NCBI RefSeq assembly: GCF_001949145.1
Contig: NW_019091404.1
Span: 901,047-965,046 of the forward strand
Length of the DNA: 64,000 nucleotides
From: Acanthaster planci
Lineage: Eukaryota > Echinodermata > Asteroidea > Valvatida > Acanthasteridae
Direction: 5' to 3'
Shown: piece after piece, positions 12,901 to 24,199 of the stretch
Layout: each line of letters begins with the position of its first letter
Numbering within the stretch: position 1 is the first letter of the stretch
Program-made: the position numbers and the translations under genes
The notes under the pieces: model-generated
The model's input: the letters and a program-made list of their open reading frames with translations, nothing else
Database searches by the model: none
Told to the model about the DNA's origin: nothing

Positions 12901-15900
12901 GGGTGGATTGATTCCACTCCAGGCTCTATAAGGGTGACACTATAAGATGGTCTCCACATTGTGGTGTGCGATATGACCAAGTGAGTTTGTACGAGAGCGG
13001 CTACATTGGTTCAAGTTCCCGAGGCTTCCAATCAGTACAATGACATCTCAAGCAGTCAGGTGAAGCCAAATCGGTTTGTAAAGATAACATTTGAAGGATT
13101 TTGGCCGTGAATATTTTCACATCAGTCGTCTTCTTTCAATGTACATTTTGCAGTGCCATTCTTATATGTTTTATGCATTATTTTCGAGCTGTAATATTTC
13201 GATCTTTCTTTCCACTGGCAGGTTCTGAGTTTCACACAGCTCTTTCGCGACTTCAAGGACCACGACAAATTCATCGCCTGCGGGCTCGAGCCGCTCAAGC
13301 GGACCATCAACTTCAGCGATTCCAGCACCGAGGCCGACTACGCGGACGGCAGAGGGCGCTTCAAGGGGTCCCTCAGCGACGGGGCAGTCCGGGAACGGGA
13401 CGGGAGGTACGCCACGATGCACAAGCGGAAGATGAATCGGAGAGCCAAGGAGAAAAGGAACGGCATGGCGAGCAGCATGGAGGGTAAGGTCCTATCTCTT
13501 TCTGCAAAAAAGAATGGTAAACCTGCTGTTCTGGTTACTTCACCAATGTCTTGGATTGTTTCCTTCAGTAACTTGACATTCTCAGATATAGAGCAAAACT
13601 GTCTATTGTTTTCGCTGTAGTGTACAACGCAGATGAATCCAATAGTCCACGGTCATCTCTTGATGACAGTCCGCGGTTACCACCCACGAAACCCCGCCGG
13701 GCCTTCGGCAGCAGCGACGGGTCTGACCCACCTGTCGACCGCCGCAAGCCTTACCGCCAAGCCGCTCAGAGTCACCCTCGAAGGCAAGAAGAGGTGCCAA
13801 TGGAGGTGGTCGAGCCACCTGGCAAGGGGTACAATCTGAGACCGCGAAAGCATGTCGTGCGGCACCAGGAAATGGAGGTCGATGCTGATGATGAACAGCA
13901 GGACAGCAGGGCGACGGACGGCCCGGGCCCTGGCGCCAGAGAACGGGGAAGGAAGAGGGGCATAGGCGCGCCAGCCACGGTAGAAATCCACGGGCAACTC
14001 AGACACTTCTTACCGCCGTCCGTCGTGGACCCTAGGAGCACCACGCGCTTGGGTTTGGCACTAAACAAACGCCTCAAACTGGATTGGGTGTATCCTTTGC
14101 AAACAGAAAACAGGACACAAAAAGTGAAGACTAGTCAGATTTCAAACTTGCCCCTTGAAAGCTGTACCTAAAGATTCACTCAAACAAAACTCCTTTCTTC
14201 ACTGCTGGGATACACTGTAATATGTTGGTGGCCTTTCAAACACTATTGACAGTATAATCAGAGACGAACGTCAACTTCTTCCTTAACCAAATTCCAGTTA
14301 CGGATATCGTGGTTTCGACCACCGGAATAACCTCTTCGTCCTCCCGTCCGGCGAGCTGCTCTACTACGTAGGGGCAGTAGGCGTGCTGTACGACAAAGAC
14401 GCGGACAGACAGCGGCATTATACGGGTCATAACGAGGACATACAGAGGTAACCTAGTGTTTGTCAAACGAAATATTTATGTCAGTTTTGCAAGTGTGTTT
14501 AATACAGTTGGTATATGCTGCTTCTGAAATGTCTTCCTTTACAAAGATACAAGCGTTCGTTGTATTTCAGTATTATAGGACAGGCAATAAAGCAGGAATT
14601 TTGACAAAGTAGATGCATTTTAACTGAGGAACTAAACGACGAATTTCGGGTCTATAAACTTTCCTGAATGTAATGGTTGTTGAAGACTCCTTTGGGACCC
14701 TACGTTTGGTTTTTCAGCATGGCTGTTCACCCAAACGGCACTCACGTCGCAACAGGGCAACTCGCCGGTCAGTTACCGGAACCAACGGTAAGCACTACAC
14801 CCAAGATCATCATGTTTCTGCAAAAATGGTAATCTCAAACCTTTTGAAAACCAATTTGCTACTCACGGAAACTTTTCAACTGGGACACATGACGTCAGCA
14901 CAACCAAGCGTTCTTAGGTTTTTTACGAGGGCTTTCTTCAGACTCATTTAACTGGTTCATCTCTGGAGTAAGCAGTTCGTCGATGATTGAAGCAGTTCAT
15001 TGAATTGTATTTTTAAAAATTACATAATTTATATCTATTCTTTTCATTTTAGCCACGAGATATTGCCATGTGCCATTCGGTAAGTCGCACAGTTGTCATC
15101 GCCTATGTACTTTCTGCTATTTCCAATTGGTTTCACATGAACTACAGGTAACTTAGATATCTTAGAATAATAATGTTCTATTGTATTCAACTTGACGTTC
15201 TTATTGAATCATACTCTCCGTTAAAATTTAGGTAGAGTTTCATTAGAGAATTATGTTTTTCATAAAACTGTAATTAAAAAGCCAGCATGCCAACGCTGGA
15301 CTTGTACTTGACACTTGTAGACTCAAAATAAAGAATATTTTCTGAGCATTTTCCGGGCCGTCTGTTATAAAACAGGCCCACATTCGCGTCTGGGAGGTAG
15401 AGACACTCCACACGCACGCCATCTTGGGACTGGAATTCTTCGATGCCGGAATTGCTTGCCTCAGCTTCTCGAACGAGGTAATTAAAGTCCATGTGTTCCT
15501 TTACACTGGAAATATCATTGTTTTTTTGAAACAAGATATGGGACGGAGAGAACCCCTTCCTTTTGTGTTGGTCATTGTTTCACCGGAGTATCAGGAATTC
15601 TTTTCAGACATCTGGGGGATGTGTTGAGAAACATGTAGGAGGGGGTATCCCTCCGTTCCATGTCTTGCCGGGTGTAGTCTTTACCAGCTGCCAAAGTAGC
15701 TAAGCCAGTTCAGCTTGAACTACATGCAGGGCACATAGCTCTCTTGGTATTAACCACGCGCAGATACAATGCAGTTAATAAGTAATTGACATGTGGCTGG
15801 TATCCTGCTTCTAATAAGTAACCCCTCTCTGTGGATACCAAAACTGTATTTTAGTAGCTCTGTGAAATTAGACTTTTAATCAAAGTAACACGGTATTTTC

Positions 15901-18900
15901 CAATTAGATTTCTGCATTTGAAGTGATCGCAAGAAACCAAGCAAGAATGAAGCCGGCCCTTAGGAAAATAGGCCCACGGCGAACTGAATTAAACAAGACG
16001 AGAAAATTGAAAATGGCTAATCAGAACATCATGTTAACATGCATTAGCTTACGTAAGACAACTTGCTAACAAAATCAACAAGTAAAGTGAGTCTTTCAAT
16101 AACACTACTCTTGTTTTCTACCGTTCCGTAGAATAACGGTGAATGGTTACTAGCGGTCGAACAGGGCACGGATCACACGCTCAGCGTGTGGGAATGGAAC
16201 AACGATTCGCTACTTGCCAAATCGAAAGAATACACCCTCCACGATGCTGCCTCTGCACAGGTAGAAAAATGTACCAGACTATGGTTCATCTTCCCCGTTT
16301 TATTCTGTGCATCATATGAATGAAGCTTGGAAGTGTGAAATTCATAATGTGGGCCTGTGACATACTCAAAACTTAGTTACAGACGAAATGGTCCTTATCT
16401 ACCTCTTTTAAGCACAAGATGGTTGTTCCAACTTTCCACCGGAAATATTAGAATTTAGGAAGCGGAAAACATCAAAAGGGCAAAACATTAGCAGATCACA
16501 AAACCATTCGAGCACAGCACGGGAATTGGCTAAATCGTATCCATTGCCGGTTGATGTTGATTTCAGATGGCTGGAACGGATGCGGTAGTGGTAGGCACGT
16601 TCCATCCCTTCGACGACAGCATCATCGTCACTGCCGGGAGACAGCACCTGTTCTTCTGGAGCCTTGTCCACCGGAAGATTGTCCGTGACAAGAAGAGCGG
16701 CAACTTTGATGTGAGCTTTGGAATTGATTCACTTCTACACAATTTGCATTTATCTTTTTGCTTGGTAGTTATCATTTGGAATACGGTTTTTCCACTTCTT
16801 TCTCATTCCGTAATGATTGCATTCATTTTGGGAGTCAGGTTGGCGTAGTGGTTCTTTTTCTCGCCTTCCACCTCTGTGGTCCCCTGTTCGATTCCCTGCT
16901 CGGTCCACATGTGGATTGGGTTTTCAGTCCCTACCTGATTCCGTGGGTTTTACCCTGAATATTCCTTTGGGATTTTCCTCCCGGACCTCTGAAACTGTAA
17001 AACTTCTCATTGTCACATATCTACATGTTTCTTCCAGGCTTGCGAGCTTACAGTGCACAGGATGCTCAGTTGAGGAATCCTGAGTGTCATTACCATAAAT
17101 CAAATAATAAATAAATAATAAAATAATTTAAACAACAAATAAAATATTAAAGCCGAATCCTGAAAACATGCAATAACGGTATATTGGAAAAAGCCTTGCA
17201 GAAGTTCCACTTTATATGGTTTCCTGAAAAGCAGGACAAGTAACACGTGTTGCTTGTGCACTCAACGTTTCTGGCGGCAGTGGGGAGTTTGGAAGGCCAC
17301 TTTAGGGGCCTTGCATTTTCTCATAATTATGGTTTATTAAGACATACTTTTTTCTGAGGTTGTTTCTGATATGATAGAATGTTTTTAAAATGTTTATATT
17401 TTATACGGCAGAGTCAGCGGCCGTCCTACGTGACTTGCTTAGAATTCTCCCACACGGGTGACGTGATAACCGGTGACTCGTCCGGTAACATCACCATCTG
17501 GGAAAAAGGTAAGACATTTCTAATCCTCGAAACAGATTACTGGCAAGTTGTGTGACGATCTTCAAGAAACTTTCACAACTTTGACAAATCACCCTACTGT
17601 AATCTCCTTTCTAGACAACGAAAACGTGTTCCGTTCCCGGCACTGCATACAGCATGCGCACGAGCGCAGCGTTTTCGCACTGTGCATGCTCGAGGACGGT
17701 ACCTTGCTGTCTGGAGGTGGACTGGACAGGAGGCTACAGGCCTGGGACTCGCTGCAAGGCTACTCATCGGCCAACATCGAAAGACTTGTGAGTTGGGACT
17801 TTTCATCCTTCGACCTTTTCGGACACTAGACAAAGGAAACATGAAGCTCCTGGCATTTTCTGGTTGTCTGTAAAGGAATGATAATGATTTTGGTCTACTT
17901 CCTTATGGCACAAATCCTACGTAAAAACCCCCTTACATGAGGGTGCAAAATTATAACCCCTGACTGCCTTATTACGTGTTTTATCCCCCTTTCGTCAGTT
18001 CACGGAGAGCGCTGGCGGTATTCGAGCCATCGTGCCCCTCAATCCAGGCAGTCCAGACGGTCGCATCATCCTCGGAACCACCCACAACCACATCATGGAA
18101 GGGTCGCTGCAAACTAAATTCGTCTACGTATTACAGGTAGACACAAAGAGCGGGTGTCGTACTCGATAGATCGAAATTTGTGCACCTCTTTTAACGAGTT
18201 ACTGCCGAAGCGCGAACAATGTCACGCGCTTGGATCCCTCTTTAGGCTCCTTACTGTAACCATTCTGACATGCAGATGAATTCTTATATTCTGGTTAAAA
18301 CAAATAAACTGTAAGAAAAATTACAAATGATTTACAACAAATTACCGTTAGAAACCCAGGTTTATACAGCTTTGTGATACCCCGGAACAAGTTCAGGGCA
18401 TGATGTTGTTTTAATTTTAGATTTTTTTCCCTGCGTGACTTGTGTTATAATACTGTATGCTCAGTGTTTGAGCCCCCGAAGGCTTGTAAAAAACACATGC
18501 GTACTCGGGTGGGACTCGAACCCTCGACCTCCTGCTTACTAGTGCAGACGTCTTCACCACTCGACCACCGAGCTTGCCGGTGTCGGCTAGCTGGTCCGAG
18601 TCAGACGTAGCAGCGGGTACCGCGAACAACTATTTTAGATATGATGTTGTTTTTTAAACTTGTTTGAGCAGGCTTTCTATTCACAGAATCCACGAGATTT
18701 TTGTTCTCCTAAAAATCTGTCCCTATCTTTGGTACTGCAGAGTCATTGTCAAGAGTTATGGGCAGTGGCGGGGCATCCAAACGAGCAGGCCTTCGCCACG
18801 GCAGGCTACGATAAGTATGTCATGCTATGGCAAGCCGACTCGCACAAATTGCTCTGGAAGTCAGAAGTTGAGGTGAGTAACAACATCCGGGATATATGCG

Positions 18901-21900
18901 TTCGACAAGATGTCTCGGCAGACCCAACGTTGGACAGAGTTACTTTATAAAGAAGGCACAGTAGACAATATCCACTCTTCGGATACAATCATTCAAGCCA
19001 TTTTCTAAATTATACATGTAGGCCTCAATGTTGCGTGAGTGGAGGCTCTAGACAGCGTCTGTGTTTAAATAATTTTCTTTCTCTCCTTCATACACGTGTT
19101 AAACTACGTAAGATCTGTTACCTAATTCAAAGACTAGCCTTCAGCAATCGCGTATTTTTTTCTATGCACTTACAAACAGAAACCGTGCGTGTCATGCGCC
19201 TTCAATTCCTCCGCCTCGGTGCTTGCCGTGGGCACCACGGTGGGTCGCTTCACAGTGCTGAATGCCTATGATGGTATGCACATCACGTCGGTGCAGGCCG
19301 GCAGTGGGCAGTTGAACGCGGTCCAGTATTCGCCTGGTGAGTTCATGGACGAGGGTGACCCTGAAGTTGACAAGAGAATGAAATACTTTTAGATGAGACA
19401 AGATTTAAACTGGTTCAGAAAGAGTACAGAAGACGCTGCGGATATTCATTAAAAAATATACATATAGTCCAATTGCACTTGGCCCTGTGTTGTAAGATTA
19501 AAACCTTGTAAAATAATTCCGCATTACCAATATCACAAACATAGTAGCATTAATGAAGAAAAAGAGAAAAATGAAATGCTGTGGTTTACAGAATACAGCT
19601 CTTTCCAAGCTATAAAATTATACTACATCTTCGCAGACTTTAGTTTACAACAGTGAAATAATTAGACGCCTTTGTGTAAGGAACTCTTTTGGCTGAATAT
19701 GATTGGTTGCAAGTTTAACCATGGAACTCATGACAAAAGAGGGCGTGCTTCTGAACCTTTATTTTTCCATTATCGTTTTGGCAGATGGTGGCCTGCTGGT
19801 GCTTGGGTCACACGACCACAAGATCTACCTATACACGGTCCTGGATGACGGACAAGTTTACCGCAAAGCTGGGTTTCTCCAGGTAAAAACGCTGAACTGA
19901 AAAACCAAAACTCAAACTACACCATCCAGTTAGTCTTCGGCAGTGTTTCCTTTACACCCATCTGAGTTACTTTTTTTGTATATGCGAATCAGTCACCTGA
20001 CAGATAAGGTCTTCTATAATGTGTTGTATGAAACACGATTACCAGCTGATGACTGTTTGGCTGCAACAGTCATAGAAATTTGTTGTATGAAACTCTACTT
20101 TTCATCATGCTTATCTGAAGATGTGTAGAGCTCAACAAATCCAAATTCCATAGAATGAAAAACAGCTTTCCTTGTTAATAACTGTCATGGGCGATTAAAC
20201 GCCTTTCTGAACATTTTCTTGCTATCAATTTGTGAACATATTTCAGTGCTAAACATTAAGAGTTTTTAATAGATAGCGTTTAGACAGTGAAGATGTTTAG
20301 AAATGGGACACATGCAGGTAAACGCGTCTGCAAAGTGATTGGCGTATTTACAGAACCAAGGTTTTAGAGTGTTCCCTGTGTTAAATTTTCCCGCCTTCAG
20401 GGTCACGCCAACTACGTGACGCAGCTCGATTGGTCAGTAGACGGCAGCTACCTGCAGAGTGTGTCAGGGAACTACGATCTTAGATTCTGTGAGTTCCTTT
20501 CTTGCCAAATGTTAAAAGTCCGTCTGCAGTTGATTGGAAAAGATAACAACACTTTATTGGTGTCATCGATCGTTGTTCATTAACAATTTCATCGTCGGCC
20601 TATATATCACCACCGGGTAAACATCTGTTTGGGTCAGGAGAAAAGGAAAGGGAAGGAAGTTTTATTTTCATTTAGAATTTTATAGGGTCAGGAAATGGCA
20701 TCTGAATACAGAGATGCAGATGGCATTGGAGATTTAAGTGACCGCGCGCAAATTTTACTTTATTTGCCAAGCCAGGCAGTTAATCAACGAACATGATTTA
20801 GGCCACACGGGACTTTCGTCTGAACAGCTATTTTTCTTCAATTGACTCGGCTGTCTCCACGTATTTTTGCTCGCAGGGGATGTCACCCAGATGAGGAAGG
20901 AAAAGGCAGAGGCCGTCAGGGATGTGGTCTGGCAGACACAAACATGCGCGCTGGGATATCCTGTTTACGGTGAGTGGCATATTGCGCATCTACAAACACT
21001 GGCGACTGATGCTTTGGTGGTTTCAAAATGGGGAACTTTGAGACGTTAATGGCACTGGCAGCAGATATACCGGTGCTTTTTCGCGGTACTGCGCGTGTTC
21101 AGAACTTTACAAGCATGCTCGGAACAACGCGCGCATGCTCAGAACTAGTAATAGGAACTGGTATCATTATGTTCGCCCCCGAGCGTTCCAAATTTTCCCA
21201 TTACCTAACTAATCTTTTGTCGAAGCCACAGTCAGAAACAGTGGTTTGTAATCGTAAAAATCAGCCAACTCTTAAAAAATCAAGGAAGTGCTTTTTTTAA
21301 CATTTGGGATTGAAACTTAAGAGAAGTGCACAAAAGCCGAAGGTGAATATTTCTGGCTTACGATGCAGTTGTTTAATGCGACGTAATAGAAGACCCTTAC
21401 TATCTTTATTGGTTGACCTTGAGTACCTGATTAGAGGGGATTGCTTTTCTGCGATAATTAAAAGCAGGTGAGGGTTTCAATCGATTTAATGACGCAGTGG
21501 AATTCCTTGGCTGTCTCCGGCCGACTTATTAAATTGACAGCTTAAAGAGAGGGTGAACTTTAAATTAATAAATGAAAAAAGTCTCTACGGTATCGGTAAT
21601 AATACTCAACAAAAGAAAAGAGGCGTGTAGTTCGGGAAATTTAAGAAAAATACATGTAGTACAATGCATGTTTTGTGAATGAAAAATCAAGTTTATAATG
21701 AAGCGTGCATTAGTTAAATACCTTTGGTGGCAGATTCCAAGGTAAACATCTTGCATTGTGGGGATTTAATTTAGTGATGAGAAACAGCCTACTGTAATCG
21801 AAATGTGAAGCTCTTCTGACCCTTACAATTTCAATAGCGGCGCATAGTGCTTAAGGATTCTACTTTTGGTCCACCATTCAGCACATCCTGCTGTTGTACG

Positions 21901-22717
21901 AAAGTCATGACTCGGCTGGAAATACACATTGCCCTATGGAAGCCACTTGCTGGTGGCTGGAGCCATTCTCCATAGACCTGTGTTGCACCAAGCCGTAGCC
22001 GTTTAATGAGGAAACAAACATATATTCTGTACATGAATGGTGGAAAAAAATTGTGAGACAAATGCTGGACGAACTGTGTAATGATTGAGCCAAGACTATC
22101 GTGTCAAAGGTTATGGATATGGCAACGATTTACGCACGTCTTGAGACGGTAACCAATTGTCGTTCTCGTTAAAGGGATATGGCCGGCAAGGGAGAAGGAT
22201 GTTGACGTTAACTCAGTGGACCGTTCGCGAACCGGCAGCCTACTCGCCACAGGAGACAGTCTTGGCTGGCTGTCCCTGTACAGATATCCCTGCACGTCAA
22301 CTAAAGTGAGTAATAATGGGAAATAAGAGGAGTCTTTCAATTGATATTCACGTCTGTATTACGCTTAATCAAGGCCACCCTAAGCAACAGCCTTCAGGGT
22401 CCATTACAACAATTGGAAACTTGTTACGATTTGTTCCACATTAGGGCCTTATCTTCTTAGCAAAAGTTCATACACTCGTGAAACTTGGAAAAAAAATTGG
22501 AGGGGAAAAAGTCGTTAAACGTTTCCTTGTCTTTGTCTCAAATGCATGACAGGCCGTGTCGCATGACGTCAAGAGCCACAGTGCTCACGTGACCGCTGTC
22601 AGGTTTCTTGCCAACGACAGCTACCTCGTGTCGGCCGGCGGAGCTGACGCAGCGCTCATGCAGTGGTCCATCGTTGGCACGGGCAACCAGTGGGCGCGGG
22701 AGGGCGCTCTTAGCTAA
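3931..22717 (+). CDS. DCX-EMAP: DCX-EMAP: doublecortin-domain echinoderm microtubule-associated protein
   Basis: The product is a 1221-residue microtubule-associated protein. Twenty exons join in frame: 3931-4134, 10651-11487, 13222-13483, 13621-14089, 14298-14447, 14718-14787, 15053-15079, 15376-15477, 16132-16260, 16567-16710, 17412-17508, 17615-17787, 17999-18136, 18741-18872, 19180-19336, 19785-19882, 20401-20488, 20877-20969, 22175-22305, 22553-22717 (TAA). Domains: DCX1 about residues 131-215, DCX2 about 291-373, a charged linker, HELP about 557-595, then the EMAP tandem WD repeats to the end ([30 protein letters not shown]-like ends). The start is the first in-frame ATG that precedes the [11 protein letters not shown] segment. 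The fly homologue is needed in mechanosensory cilia; a ciliary or axonemal role here is inferred from family. Exon 1 is the least certain, being separated by a 6.5-kb intron, but phases agree. Confidence 0.93.
4135..10650 (+). other. Large intron 1 of DCX-EMAP, no gene recognised
   Basis: This 6.5-kb interval begins with a good donor (GTAAGT) and ends with a pyrimidine-rich acceptor (TTCTCAG). It is AT-rich with many short poly-A/T runs and scattered stop codons. Short open frames occur on both strands (for example minus strand 9159-9500 and 9968-10291), but none resembles a known protein or has convincing splice sites. An alternative first exon or enhancer could be hidden here. I see no specific evidence for one. 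Confidence 0.7.
10651..11487 (+). other. DCX-EMAP: DCX-EMAP exon 2: DCX1 and start of DCX2
   Basis: This is the longest exon of the gene (279 codons), far more GC-rich than its flanks. It encodes an acidic, proline-containing lead, the whole first doublecortin fold ([14 protein letters not shown] through YVCASGQF) and the first strands of the second (KPKMVLIIS). The second fold is completed by exon 3 ([10 protein letters not shown]...IACGLEPLK), so an intron cuts DCX2 just after YTWRTEEP. Confidence 0.92.
11488..13221 (+). other. Intron 2 of DCX-EMAP, with an unexplained antisense open frame
   Basis: The intron interrupts the second doublecortin domain. It contains a 14-base tandem repeat (listed separately). 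At 12252-12608 on the minus strand there is a 118-codon open frame with protein-like composition (includes [14 protein letters not shown]) that I do not recognise. Overlapping frames are also open on the plus strand, so this may be chance or a decayed mobile-element fragment. Confidence 0.4.
11725..11800. repeat. 14-base tandem repeat, about 5.5 units
   Basis: Successive 14-base units of the form TCGACTCATACATA run from 11725, with one to four differences between copies (TCAACTAATACATA, TCGACTCATGCATT, TTGACTCATACATA). The array is in DCX-EMAP intron 2. Confidence 0.8.
13621..14089 (+). other. DCX-EMAP: DCX-EMAP exon 4: charged linker and HELP motif
   Basis: The exon encodes a low-complexity linker of about 120 residues, rich in P, R, D and E, with basic clusters ([22 protein letters not shown]) around an acidic patch ([10 protein letters not shown]). 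It then gives the hydrophobic HELP motif ([11 protein letters not shown]) and the start of the EMAP beta-propeller (NKRLKLDW). The basic stretches could contact tubulin tails. That is an inference. Confidence 0.85.
15053..15079 (+). other. DCX-EMAP: 27-base microexon of DCX-EMAP
   Basis: A nine-codon exon (PRDIAMCHS) lies between a TTCATTTTAG acceptor and a GTAAGT donor. Both flanking introns are phase 0, so it could be skipped without a frameshift. It falls in the WD-repeat loop where other EMAPs carry a variable insert before the HVRIWDS-like strand (here AHIRVWE). Confidence 0.8.
15532..15668. mobile_element. Inverted-repeat element, copy A (DCX-EMAP intron 8)
   Basis: It begins CAAGATATGGGACGGAG and ends with its near complement (CTCCGTTCCATGTCTTG). 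Terminal arms of about 25 bases are followed inward by C-rich/G-rich blocks. The 80-base centre is shared with the copy at 62.8 kb (TTTGTGTTGGTCATTG, TCAGGAATTCTTT). It has no coding capacity and is probably a non-autonomous DNA element. Confidence 0.75.
16836..17145 (+). mobile_element. tRNA-derived SINE in DCX-EMAP intron 10
   Basis: A box A-like segment (TTGGCGTAGTGG, 16840-16851) and a box B (GTTCGATTCC, 16886-16895) are spaced as in a tRNA-derived promoter. A non-tRNA body follows (GGTTTTCAGTCCCTACC, GGGATTTTCCTCCC) and then an AATAA-rich tail. Target duplications are not clear, so the ends are approximate. Confidence 0.8.
18414..18422. repeat. Target-site duplication, left copy
   Basis: ATTTTAGAT, repeated exactly at 18632-18640 on the other side of the SINE. 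Confidence 0.75.
18423..18631 (-). mobile_element. tRNA-derived SINE, antisense, in DCX-EMAP intron 13
   Basis: Read on the minus strand it has box A (TGGTCGAGTGG), box B (GGTTCGAGTCC) and a short A tail next to the left duplication. The 209-bp body is bracketed by the exact 9-base repeat ATTTTAGAT, marking a target-primed insertion with little later decay. Its sequence differs from the intron 10 SINE outside the promoter boxes, so at least two SINE families are present. Confidence 0.85.
20049..20073. repeat. Perfect 9-bp hairpin in DCX-EMAP intron 16
   Basis: ATGACTGTT and AACAGTCAT are separated by seven bases. A direct repeat GTTGTATGAAAC flanks the hairpin on both sides. No function is assigned. 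Confidence 0.6.
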
Positions 22718-23900
22718 TTTCTGGGGTTGTCCATTGGTTATCTCTTCGTCAGGCTTCATGACGTAAGGAGCTAATGATAGCTACGACCCCAACATTAAGT
22801 AATCTGAGTCAACGGTCAAAAACACGGCACTCCGTGGATTTTTTTATGGTGAAAATTGAGGTGGCATCAAAAACGTGAGCCTAGAGCTACATTTGAAATG
22901 CGTTACATACCCTGTTATTGATTTTCTAATTGAAAGACACCACAAGAATGTTACTGAAGTGGTTCTTTGCAACATCTCACATTAGGGGTATAGTTGGTCT
23001 GTCCCATTAATGCTTTTGTCAGCTGATTGAAAGAAATTACACGTATACATGACTTACACACAGTGATTCTGCAGATGGTAGAGTTTTTTTTAATATCACT
23101 GCTGATATAGCCGTAGCATAGCAGCAGAGAGGAGATCTAAAGAACATGCTTCTGTGGTTGAACTAAGGAAAGTTAGAAAAAAATAAGAGCACTGAAGGCA
23201 TAATTATGCGCCGCTGAAAGGTTGCGGATTATCGCTTTTTTGTGTGAATGTTTTGTTGTGCGCACCATATTTATCACGTCATAGCTACATCCATGATGCA
23301 GATAAGATGGTGGGCAATTCTGTCGTTTTTATTTTTTTTTCATCATGCATGAAGTTTTTCGTGGTATCCCACAAAAGGACTCCGAAATCTGACTAACAAT
23401 GCACCTTTATATCAGATGCTTGAATGACGACCTAACATTGTAAACAGCGCCCTCAGTCAAGGCAATTTTTTTAACGGACGATTGCATCGGGTCTGTCAAA
23501 AATGGATAGCGCCCTCTACGTTTTCCAGTTAACAGGCCTCGTCAGGGTTTGACTTCATGTCAGTCGGTGGCCTCGAAATTGGTCCACCAAACACGAAGGC
23601 ATTTGCCAGTAAAAATCTGTCCACCTCTCATCGATAACTGTGATACAGAATACTTCTTGTACAAATGTCGTTTTGTAGGAAGGCATTTGCATATCGTGTA
23701 AAATGCGTTGCGTATACATCACAATTATTGTGGTAGTTATTTATTTTAGAGCGTATTCTATTTTTGCAAAGTTGAAAGATTTAAAAGTTGAAATACCGAA
23801 TTATTTCTTGTCTTAATTGGTGTACCGAAGGATTCAAACAATTATTTAAAAAACCGTTATATAGAAAATGTGCAATAATAAAACAACATAGTAATACACC
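22718..23900 (+). other. DCX-EMAP: Probable 3' UTR of DCX-EMAP
   Basis: AT-rich sequence follows the TAA at 22715-22717. The first good AATAAA I find is at 23877-23882, which would give a 3' UTR of about 1.2 kb. A TG-containing stretch downstream (GTGTCTCTTGTG) could be the downstream element. An earlier variant signal cannot be excluded. Confidence 0.5.
23877..23882 (+). other. DCX-EMAP: Candidate polyadenylation signal AATAAA
   Basis: Exact AATAAA about 1.16 kb after the stop codon, followed within 60 bases by a GT-rich segment. Confidence 0.5.
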
Positions 23901-24199
23901 GGAATCAGAGATCGGTGTCTCTTGTGTAAAATAACACCAACATTCTAATACGGACGTTTACTTTAGCTGTTTTCGATTGCCCTTAAAGGGAAAGCCTCAT
24001 TCCAATGGAGTCGACACTGTGGGATAGTGGAATTGGCGACCGTTTGTGATACGTAATACTTGGGTATGGAGGATTTATGTGGGACATGGGTCATTGGACA
24101 AGGGTGCAAATATTCGTTATGATACAACGTGACGGACAGCTTTCAACTCGACCATACCAGGGTGTACGTAGGAGCGCGGGCGCGGGCCACTAGTGCAGT

